Made by a program: the position numbers and the translations under genes. From Desulfamplus sp. (GTDB taxonomy: Bacteria > Desulfobacterota > Desulfobacteria > Desulfobacterales > Desulfobacteraceae): a stretch of DNA of 7,419 nt. Below are positions 1 to 5,970 of this stretch, one piece after another. The notes below the pieces were generated by a model. The model saw nothing but the letters and a program-made list of their open reading frames with translations. It searched no databases and was not told the DNA's origin. Position 1 is the stretch's first letter, and every line of letters begins with the position of its first letter. The stretch is taken from assembly GCA_015231395.1 (NCBI GenBank), contig JADGBP010000101.1:1-7419 (forward strand). The letters run 5' to 3'.

Positions 1-88
1 ACAGTGAGAATTCAAGCCATCAATATTAGAAGATGTAATGTGTTGAATTATCAGCATAAACAATATTTAAAGCAAATTTAGTGCCAAT
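1..88. other. left edge with no recognisable gene
   Basis: Frame 1 on the + strand is open from the window edge for 26 codons and stops with TAG at 79-81, so it could be the 3' end of an upstream gene. The peptide is basic and matches no family I recognise, and a run this short can occur by chance. The other two + frames contain several stops. None of the three frames encodes the missing N-terminal half of the methyltransferase that follows, so the break that truncated that gene probably lies near base 100-128. Confidence 0.25.
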
Positions 89-751
89 GTGTCAATTCCA
101 AGAAAAACTATTTTTCGAAAACTCAAGTATGTAATAGAGCTTATTTTAGAAATGCGTAAACAGGGCTGGCTATGGACAGAAGAGTTTATCTGGCATAAAA
201 AAAACTGTTATCCTGGCAAGTGGCCTAACCGTTTTCGTGATTCATGGGAAAGACTGCTTCAATTTAATAAACAACGTAAATTTAATATGTACCAAGAAGA
301 AGTAATGGTTCCAATGGGCGATTGGGCAAATTCAAGACTAAAAAATCTTTCTGAAACTGATAAAATTCGTGACAACTCAAAAGTTGGAAGCGGGTTTGGT
401 AAAAACATATCAAACTGGGTTAACAGAGATAAAGCCTATCCTACAAATGTTTTACATTTGGCAACCGAATGTAATAATAAAAAGCATAGTGCTGCTTTTC
501 CTGAAGAGTTGCCTGAATGGTTCATCAAACTTTTTACAAAAAACAATGACACAGTTCTTGATCCTTTTATGGGGTCAGGGACAACTTTAACTGTCGCAAA
601 CCGGATGAGACGAAATTCAATAGGTATCGACATAGTTCCTGAATACTACGAAATGGTAAAAAAAAAGTTAAAACCGGTTGAATTATATTTATTCGAGTCA
701 AAGGCACATTATGAAAAAACTGAATCCAAAAATAATATCTCAATACGTTGA
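89..751 (+). pseudogene. C-terminal fragment of a beta-class DNA methyltransferase (N4-cytosine/N6-adenine type), N-terminally truncated
   Basis: The 220-codon frame, opening at GTG 89, encodes the distal part of an N4/N6 amino-methyltransferase that would have modified the recognition site of the restriction enzyme next to it. The S-adenosylmethionine-binding motif I, DPFMGSGTT, is at residues 158-166. It is preceded by motif X-like sequence (PEELPEWFIKLFTK, about 138-151) and followed by motif II-like GIDIVPEYYE. In the beta class the catalytic (D/N/S)PPY motif IV lies N-terminal to these, and it is absent here. Family-like sequence begins abruptly at about Tyr14 (base 128, YVIELILEMRKQGW); residues 1-13 look unrelated. 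About 100 residues of a usual 300-residue enzyme seem to be missing. No frame of bases 1-127 supplies them, so this is a truncation and not a simple frameshift. The 3' end overlaps the endonuclease gene by 41 bases. It is probably inactive alone; a split enzyme with its other half further upstream is a less likely alternative. Confidence 0.75.
700..704 (+). promoter_or_regulatory. ribosome binding site of the restriction endonuclease gene
   Basis: AAAGG lies six bases upstream of ATG 711, inside the end of the methyltransferase frame. It supports ATG 711 over the in-frame TTG at 678, which has no comparable purine-rich site. Confidence 0.55.
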
Positions 752-1442
752 ACAAAATATTGGCACTTTTCACCAAAAGCGTATTAAAAGCATTGATGGA
801 TTGAAGTTATCAAAGGTTCTCAAACGGAAAAATCCTTATCTGTTTAAAGCAAAATACGTTATGACAGCCGAACAGATTGTGAAAGGGTTGGTGGATGCAC
901 ATATTTCATCGAACGAAGAGACCGTTTTTGGCGACTGGTTAGAAGGACTTGCCATTTTCATCAACAACAAGGTTTATGACGGACGCAAATCAGGTATTAC
1001 AGGCATTGATCTTGAGTTTGATATTGATGAAACAAGGAATGTAGTAACAATAAAATCAGGACCAAATTGGGGGAACAGTTCTCAGATAGCTAAAATGATA
1101 ATAGACTTCAAAGTTGCTAAAAAGACACTGAGAACCAGTAATTCAGGATTGAACGTAGTTGCTGTAAACGGTTGCTGTTATGGAAGAGACAATAAGCCTG
1201 ATAAAGGAGACTATTTTAAATATTGTGGTCAACTTTTTTGGCAATTCATATCTGGGGACAATGATCTATTTACAGAAATTATAGAACCACTCGGACATCA
1301 AGCCAAAGATAAGAATGACGAATTTATAAAGTCTTATTCCCAGATGATTAACAAATTCACAAAGGAATTTGCTAATACATTCTGCAAAAATAACGGAGAA
1401 ATTGACTGGGAGCGATTGGTTCGATTTAACTCCGCAACTTGA
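711..1442 (+). CDS. type II restriction endonuclease, PmeII-like family
   Basis: A 243-residue cytoplasmic protein that I recognise as resembling type II restriction endonucleases annotated as PmeII family. Such enzymes cleave unmethylated DNA at a specific short site; I cannot state the site. A PD-(D/E)xK-like core is visible in the middle: the helix GDWLEGLAIFIN (74-85, with Glu78), then GIDLEF with Asp100, then VTIKSGPNWGN with Lys115. The acidic residue of D/ExK is replaced by Thr113, as in some families whose motif reads xIKSGPN, where an acidic residue from elsewhere may compensate. The length looks complete, with no internal stop or frameshift. ATG 711 is chosen because AAAGG precedes it by six bases. 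The gene overlaps the end of the methyltransferase fragment, the usual arrangement of a restriction-modification pair. One 60-base sample (781-840) is about 32% G+C, against about 48% in sampled stretches of carB and purF, which suggests transfer. The nuclease role is fairly secure; the family name is less so. Confidence 0.75.
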   Translation: MKKLNPKIISQYVEQNIGTFHQKRIKSIDGLKLSKVLKRKNPYLFKAKYVMTAEQIVKGLVDAHISSNEETVFGDWLEGLAIFINNKVYDGRKSGITGIDLEFDIDETRNVVTIKSGPNWGNSSQIAKMIIDFKVAKKTLRTSNSGLNVVAVNGCCYGRDNKPDKGDYFKYCGQLFWQFISGDNDLFTEIIEPLGHQAKDKNDEFIKSYSQMINKFTKEFANTFCKNNGEIDWERLVRFNSAT

Positions 1443-1513
1443 ATATAAAAAGGATGCTTCTGCTTGCCAAAACAAGGTGATTTCAAACTGAAGCCAAGGA
1501 ATAATACAACAAC

Positions 1514-4500
1514 ATGCCAAAACGTACAGATATAAACAAGATTCTTATTATTGGTGCAGGTCCGATTATCATAAGTCAGGCCTGTGAATTTGACTACTCC
1601 GGCACTCAGGCTTGCAAGGCACTGAAGGAAGAAGGGTATAAGGTTATTCTTATCAACTCTAACCCTGCCACCATCATGACTGACCCTGATACAGCCGACA
1701 AGGTATATATTGAGCCGGTAACACCGGAAACGGTTGCCAAGGTTATTGAAAGAGAGAGGCCAGACGCCCTGCTTCCCACACTGGGAGGACAGACCGCTCT
1801 GAATACTGCTATAGAAGTTGCCAGAAGAGGAATTCTTGAAAAATATAATGTAGAGATGATCGGAGCTTCGGTTGAAGCTATAAAAAAAGCAGAAGACAGA
1901 GAGCTTTTCCGTGATGCCATGAACAGGATAAACCTGCGTATTCCAAGAAGCGGATTTGCAAAAAATATGTACGAAGTGGAAAAGGTGGCCGAAGAGATAG
2001 GGTTTCCCATTATCGTGCGACCAAGTTTTACACTTGGCGGTACAGGTGGTGGTGTTGCCTACAATCCAGAAGAACTTACACTGCTTGCCAAAAAGGGGCT
2101 TGACGCAAGCTTTATAACCCAGGTTATGCTTGAAGAGTCGGTTCTTGGCTGGAAAGAGTATGAGCTTGAGGTGATGCGGGATAATGCCGGCAACGTGGTA
2201 ATTATCTGCTCCATTGAGAACATTGACCCTATGGGAGTTCATACCGGTGACAGTATCACAGTAGCTCCGGCTCAGACCCTTTCGGACAAAGAGTATCAGG
2301 TACTTCGGGACGCCTCCATTGCAATCATGCAGGAGATTGGTGTGGATACTGGAGGCTCTAATGTCCAGTTTGCCATAAATCCGGTCAATGGAGAGATGAT
2401 TATTGTTGAGATGAACCCCAGAGTTTCCAGAAGCTCTGCCCTTGCATCAAAGGCTACCGGATTTCCAATTGCAAAGATTGCGGCAAAGCTGGCTGTAGGT
2501 TTTACTCTTGATGAGATCAAAAATGACATTACAGGAGAGACTCTTGCCTGCTTTGAACCATCAATTGACTACTGCGTGGTAAAAATCCCCAGATGGACAT
2601 TTGAGAAGTTTCCGGAAACCGATGATATTCTCACTACCGCAATGAAATCTGTAGGAGAGACAATGTCAATTGGCAGAACCTTTAAAGAGGCTCTGCAAAA
2701 GGGGCTAAGATCTCTTGAGATAGGCAGATTCGGATTTGGTGCAGACGGAAAAGATCCTATTCCCGGAACAGTTTCCAGAACAGAACTTGAATACCGGCTC
2801 GCCACACCCAACTCCCAGAGAATTTTTTATATCAAATATGCCCTTCAAAACGGAATGTCCATTGAGATGATCAATGAACTGACAGGAATTGATCCTTGGT
2901 TTCTACATCAGATGAAGCAGCTTGTGGAGTTTGAAAAAACAATTGTACTTACTTCTGCAACCTCTTCCATTACCTCTGCAACCTCTTCCATTACCTCTGC
3001 AACTTCTACCATTGCTTCTGCAACTTCTACCATTGCTTCTGCAACATCTAATGCCATTTCTCTTTCTGATGCAAAAAGCAACCTTGCCGCCACAATTCCG
3101 ACCCATAACAAAAAGAGCAATATCTCCTTTGAAATCATGGAAAAAGCTAAGAGATGGGGATTTTCAGACAGGCAGCTGGCACACCTTACTGGTCTTTCCG
3201 AAGAGCAGATTGAAACTCGCAGAAAAAAATTGGGGATTATACCAGCATACAAACTTGTCGATACCTGTGCCGCAGAATTTAGAGCATCCACTCCCTATTA
3301 CTACTCCACTTATGAAAAAGAGTGTGAGGCAAGAGTTTCAAATCGCAAAAAAGTGATGATTCTTGGTGGAGGGCCTAATCGCATCGGTCAGGGAATTGAG
3401 TTTGACTACTGCTGTGTTCATGCCTCATTTGCCCTTAGAGAAGAAGGTGTTGAGAGCATCATGGTTAATAGCAATCCTGAAACTGTAAGTACCGATTATG
3501 ACACATCGGACAAGCTCTATTTCGAGCCTTTGACCCGTGAAGATGTGCTGCATATTGTGGAAAAGGAGAAACCAGACGGGGTGATTGTTCAGTTTGGAGG
3601 ACAGACCCCGTTAAATCTTGCCACGGCTCTTAAAAAAGCAGGTGTTCCAATTATTGGCACAAGCCCTGAAAGCATTGATATGGCTGAAAACAGAGACCTG
3701 TTTCAGGCAATGTTAAAAAAACTTGATATTGCCCAGCCTGCAAACGGCATTGCCACAAACTTTGCAGAAGCCCGTAAGGTAGCTATGGAAATTGGCTATC
3801 CTGTCATGGTCAGGCCATCGTTTGTACTTGGCGGCAGGGCAATGAAGATCGTATTTGACCCCAAAGAGCTTGAGGAATATTTTAATCTTGCAATCTCTGC
3901 GTCTCCTGACCACCCTGTATTGATTGACAAGTTTCTTGAAGATGCCTTTGAGCTTGATGTGGACGCAATTTCCGATGGTCATCGCACCATCATTGGCGGC
4001 ATGATGGAACACATTGAGGAGGCCGGCATTCACTCAGGTGACTCTGCCTGTGTATTGCCGCCTTACAGCATTCCCGCCCATCTCATTGACGAGATGGCAA
4101 ACGCAACCCGTGCTATCGCAAAGGAACTCAATGTCATAGGACTCATGAATATCCAGTTTGCTGTTATGGATGGCAAGGTGTATGTCATTGAGGTGAATCC
4201 CAGAGCGTCCAGAACAGTTCCGTTTGTAAGCAAGGCGACCGGAGTTCCGCTCGCAAAACTTGCCACAAAGGTGATGCTTGGAAAAACTTTAGATGAACTT
4301 GGGCTTATCCATGAGGTTATTCCTGCCCACTACTCGGTAAAAGAGGCTGTCATGCCCTTTGATCGATTTGACAAAGTGGATCCGGTACTTGGCCCTGAAA
4401 TGAAATCCACCGGTGAGGTAATGGGAATTGACATGGATCTTGGTGCGGCTGTTGCAAAAGCCCAGCTTGGTGCTGGTCAGAACCTTCCCACTGAGGGAAC

Positions 4501-4894
4501 CGTGTTTATAAGTGTTCAGGACAGCGACAAAATGGCCGCCCTTCCAGTTGCCAGAGAGTTTTATCAAATGGGATTCAAGCTTCTTGCCACCCGAGGTACT
4601 GCCATGTTTTTAGAAGATAATGCCATTCCGGCAAAGGTGGTTGAAAAGGTCTCCACCGGCAGACCTCATGTAGTGGACGCGGTAAAAAACAACGAGATTC
4701 AACTGATTCTCAATACCGGTACCAACAGTCAGACCAAAATGGATGGCTATGAAATAAGAAGATCTGCCATACGGTACAAAATCCCCTATGCAACCACTAC
4801 AGATGGTGCAAAAGCTATCTGCAGGGCAATCGGGGCATTGCAAAAAGAGCCGCTCACTGTAAAATCAATACAGGAATATCATGCACTACTTTGA
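1514..4894 (+). CDS. carB: carbamoyl-phosphate synthase large subunit (CarB) with a repeat-bearing linker insertion
   Basis: With the glutaminase subunit CarA, it makes carbamoyl phosphate from bicarbonate, ammonia released from glutamine and two ATP, feeding pyrimidine and arginine synthesis in the cytoplasm. There are 1126 residues, against 1073 in E. coli. Domains by alignment from memory: carboxyphosphate ATP-grasp, about 1-400; oligomerisation, about 401-605; carbamoyl-phosphate ATP-grasp, about 606-988; MGS-like allosteric domain, about 989-1126. Visible active-site residues are Arg129, Arg169 in [13 protein letters not shown], Glu299 and Asn301 in VEMNPR, and in the second half Arg767 in [12 protein letters not shown], Glu893 and Asn895. 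Lys1045 in the allosteric domain matches the UMP-site lysine region of E. coli. About 52 extra residues lie between about 476 and 535. Ser21 replaces the glycine usual in GPIxIGQ, while the second-half copy GPNRIGQ is normal. ATG 1514 gives the canonical MPKRTDI start; AAGGA at 1496-1500 is 13 bases away, rather far. carA is not adjacent: a restriction gene lies 71 bases upstream. Confidence 0.98.
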   Translation: MPKRTDINKILIIGAGPIIISQACEFDYSGTQACKALKEEGYKVILINSNPATIMTDPDTADKVYIEPVTPETVAKVIERERPDALLPTLGGQTALNTAIEVARRGILEKYNVEMIGASVEAIKKAEDRELFRDAMNRINLRIPRSGFAKNMYEVEKVAEEIGFPIIVRPSFTLGGTGGGVAYNPEELTLLAKKGLDASFITQVMLEESVLGWKEYELEVMRDNAGNVVIICSIENIDPMGVHTGDSITVAPAQTLSDKEYQVLRDASIAIMQEIGVDTGGSNVQFAINPVNGEMIIVEMNPRVSRSSALASKATGFPIAKIAAKLAVGFTLDEIKNDITGETLACFEPSIDYCVVKIPRWTFEKFPETDDILTTAMKSVGETMSIGRTFKEALQKGLRSLEIGRFGFGADGKDPIPGTVSRTELEYRLATPNSQRIFYIKYALQNGMSIEMINELTGIDPWFLHQMKQLVEFEKTIVLTSATSSITSATSSITSATSTIASATSTIASATSNAISLSDAKSNLAATIPTHNKKSNISFEIMEKAKRWGFSDRQLAHLTGLSEEQIETRRKKLGIIPAYKLVDTCAAEFRASTPYYYSTYEKECEARVSNRKKVMILGGGPNRIGQGIEFDYCCVHASFALREEGVESIMVNSNPETVSTDYDTSDKLYFEPLTREDVLHIVEKEKPDGVIVQFGGQTPLNLATALKKAGVPIIGTSPESIDMAENRDLFQAMLKKLDIAQPANGIATNFAEARKVAMEIGYPVMVRPSFVLGGRAMKIVFDPKELEEYFNLAISASPDHPVLIDKFLEDAFELDVDAISDGHRTIIGGMMEHIEEAGIHSGDSACVLPPYSIPAHLIDEMANATRAIAKELNVIGLMNIQFAVMDGKVYVIEVNPRASRTVPFVSKATGVPLAKLATKVMLGKTLDELGLIHEVIPAHYSVKEAVMPFDRFDKVDPVLGPEMKSTGEVMGIDMDLGAAVAKAQLGAGQNLPTEGTVFISVQDSDKMAALPVAREFYQMGFKLLATRGTAMFLEDNAIPAKVVEKVSTGRPHVVDAVKNNEIQLILNTGTNSQTKMDGYEIRRSAIRYKIPYATTTDGAKAICRAIGALQKEPLTVKSIQEYHALL
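2951..3055 (+). repeat. five in-frame 21-bp tandem repeats inside carB
   Basis: Five consecutive 21-base units start at 2951, 2972, 2993, 3014 and 3035. They encode the heptapeptides [28 protein letters not shown] and ASATSNA. Copies 1 and 2 differ by one base and copies 3 and 4 differ at two. Divergence is graded along the array, and the last copy is the most degenerate. Each unit is a whole number of codons, so gain or loss of a unit keeps carB in frame. The array is the core of a low-complexity Ser/Thr/Ala linker (about residues 476-535) between the first ATP-grasp half and the rest of the oligomerisation domain. There are no spacers, so it is not a CRISPR. Confidence 0.95.
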
Positions 4895-4900
4895 TACAAA

Positions 4901-4904
4901 GAGG
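4901..4904 (+). promoter_or_regulatory. ribosome binding site of the CXC-domain gene
   Basis: GAGG lies seven bases before ATG 4912, within the 17-base gap after the carB stop. It fixes the start and excludes ATG 4905, which opens only four codons. It suggests that translation follows on from the carB message. Confidence 0.7.
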
Positions 4905-4911
4905 ATGAATT

Positions 4912-5373
4912 ATGCTTAAAACGGTTCATTGCAATTGCAAGACGGGGTGTTCGAGCAAACGTTGTAAATGTCTGAAAAACAATGAAGCCTGTGATGAAAA
5001 ATGCGGGTGCAGCGATTGCAAAAATCCTCTGAATGGGGTCGATGTTGAGAACCTTACTCCATGCACACTTCAAAATATCGAAGATTATAAAAACCTTTCG
5101 GAAGAAGAGTTACAGGAAAAACTGGAACTACCGTGCGAGTGTGAAGAAGTGCCGTTGCATAAGCTGCTAAATACTTATGCTTGCTCCAAATGCGGGGAGC
5201 TTTGGTGGTATTCCTTCTGTTGGGATGAGGTCGTTCAGGATAGTTGTACATGGCACTGTAATGTCTGCGGGGAATGCAAAGACTGGCGGGAATGGCACTG
5301 CCCACATTGTAATCGTTGCACGTACGGAGTTACTCTGCCGTGTGAGTATTGCGATAGACCGCGGGAAAGATAG
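4912..5373 (+). CDS. cysteine-rich protein with a CXC (tesmin/TSO1/MSL2-like) domain and C-terminal zinc knuckles
   Basis: A 153-residue protein with 24 cysteines. Residues 7-36 place nine cysteines (7, 9, 13, 18, 20, 27, 31, 33, 36) in the pattern C-x-C-x3-C-x4-C-x-C-x6-C-x3-C-x-C-x2-C, followed by Lys-Asn-Pro. This is close to the CXC/CRC domain known from eukaryotic tesmin, TSO1, LIN54 and MSL2, which binds three zinc ions and contacts DNA. The tyrosine before the fourth cysteine in the LIN54 type is Arg17 here, more like the MSL2 type. After an acidic, probably helical stretch (about 55-73), the C-terminal half has CxxC pairs at 91/94, 116/119/122, 130/133/136 and 144/147. These include a repeated unit, WHC-x2-C-x2-C, at 114-122 and 128-136. 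There is no signal peptide or membrane segment, so a cytoplasmic zinc protein is likely; DNA or RNA binding is inference. The gene starts 17 bases after carB and ends seven bases before the next gene, so the three are probably co-transcribed. Confidence 0.88.
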   Translation: MLKTVHCNCKTGCSSKRCKCLKNNEACDEKCGCSDCKNPLNGVDVENLTPCTLQNIEDYKNLSEEELQEKLELPCECEEVPLHKLLNTYACSKCGELWWYSFCWDEVVQDSCTWHCNVCGECKDWREWHCPHCNRCTYGVTLPCEYCDRPRER

Positions 5374-5380
5374 GGGATAT

Positions 5381-5809
5381 ATGAAAGTCAGGGATAAGTT
5401 TGGGAAGGAAGAGGATGATTCAAAAAAAATTAAATTTATCGATAACCCGAATGAAATCAAAATGTCTGCCGTTATTTTGAAATTAGCAGAACCTTATCTC
5501 CGAGTGTTTGCGGGCAATGAGGCTCGGGTTCGTACTATAATATCTTTAACTACGACAGTCTGGAATATGGGTTTTTTAAGTGAGGAAGAGCAAGATGATT
5601 TCATAGAAAAATTGGTTGATAAGATATTTCCTCAAGAATATGACGCTCAAGGTGTGGCAGAAATGCTGAGTATGTTATATGATTTGAAGGAGAGAAAAGA
5701 AAATTTGTTTCCCAATATTAAAGTAGTTATTCTGGGACATGACTTGAGAATGGATAATAACAATATACATCTGGATATATCCTCGGCTCCCTCAAAAAAG
5801 AAGGATTAG
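5381..5809 (+). CDS. uncharacterised 142-residue protein, partner of the CXC-domain gene
   Basis: I do not recognise a named family. The start is ATG 5381, preceded by AGGGGA at 5372-5377 with only three bases of spacing, which is short. The longer in-frame extension to 5177 would run inside the CXC gene and is rejected. The protein is highly charged and soluble, with no signal peptide, membrane segment or cysteines. Residues 1-27 are Lys/Asp/Glu-rich and probably disordered. Residues 28-110 look mostly helical: a helix with KLAEPYLRVF, a second with RVRTIISLTTTVWNMGFL, then SEEEQDDFIEKLVDKIF and a helix ending in LKERKENLFP. Residues 112-135 alternate hydrophobic residues as beta-strands would (IKVVIL, IHLDIS), followed by a basic tail, PSKKKD. 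It follows the CXC gene after seven bases, so the two are probably co-translated and functionally linked. A sampled stretch (5401-5460) is about 30% G+C, well below the flanking metabolic genes, which hints at foreign origin. Confidence 0.8.
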   Translation: MKVRDKFGKEEDDSKKIKFIDNPNEIKMSAVILKLAEPYLRVFAGNEARVRTIISLTTTVWNMGFLSEEEQDDFIEKLVDKIFPQEYDAQGVAEMLSMLYDLKERKENLFPNIKVVILGHDLRMDNNNIHLDISSAPSKKKD

Positions 5810-5970
5810 AAAATTTTAGTACAGGTTTCTGGTTGCATTCATTGCAGATTTTCTGCCGCCCTGACCATAAAAAGCAAATGTGGTTTCACAGGAACATAAG
5901 CAGCTTCGCTGCAATTAATGTGGAATTGAAATTCCTGAATAATAAAATATCCACAAAATGGAAAATAGAG
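5810..5970 (+). other. purF leader/intergenic region with two small hairpins
   Basis: This 161-base gap holds no convincing gene. Two perfect inverted repeats lie close together: GCAGC-TTC-GCTGC at 5900-5912, and GGAATT-GA-AATTCC at 5922-5935 (or five pairs with a TGAA loop). Neither is followed by a T-run, so they are not ordinary intrinsic terminators. They would fold in the purF leader RNA if transcription reads through or starts upstream of them. No clear promoter with good -35 and -10 elements is seen, and nothing resembles a known purine riboswitch. Confidence 0.4.

Noticed and set aside
87..134. Frameshifted start of the methyltransferase from ATG 87
   Set aside because: This frame closes after 15 codons (stop 132-134) and encodes no methyltransferase-like residues, so a simple frameshift does not restore the missing half.
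1416..1449. Promoter for carB with TATAAA at 1444-1449
   Set aside because: The -10-like box is good but no acceptable -35 sits 16-18 bases upstream, and such boxes are common by chance in A+T-rich DNA.
1334..2242. 302-codon open frame on the minus strand opposite the restriction gene and carB
   Set aside because: It is antisense to strongly conserved CarB sequence, its product resembles no family, and it is explained by the codon structure of the + strand gene.
2951..3055. CRISPR-like array
   Set aside because: The units are directly abutting 21-bp repeats with no spacers, and they are read in frame as part of CarB.
2908..3291. Minus-strand frame with VAEAMVE-type repeats, and the +2-frame Leu/Pro repeat frame
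   Set aside because: Both are merely other readings of the 21-bp repeat array within carB.
5177..5380. 68-codon N-terminal extension of the uncharacterised gene
   Set aside because: It lies wholly inside the CXC-protein gene in another frame, and its Gly/Ser-rich peptide looks like out-of-frame translation. ATG 5381 is a natural start right after the previous stop.
5900..5935. Intrinsic terminator between the uncharacterised gene and purF
   Set aside because: Stems of five to six pairs are present, but no T-run follows either of them.
5833..5970. 46-residue N-terminal extension of PurF from TTG 5833, or 31 residues from ATG 5878
   Set aside because: The enzyme needs its Cys exposed after removal of a short propeptide, and ATG 5971 gives the usual ten residues. 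The extension has no family resemblance.
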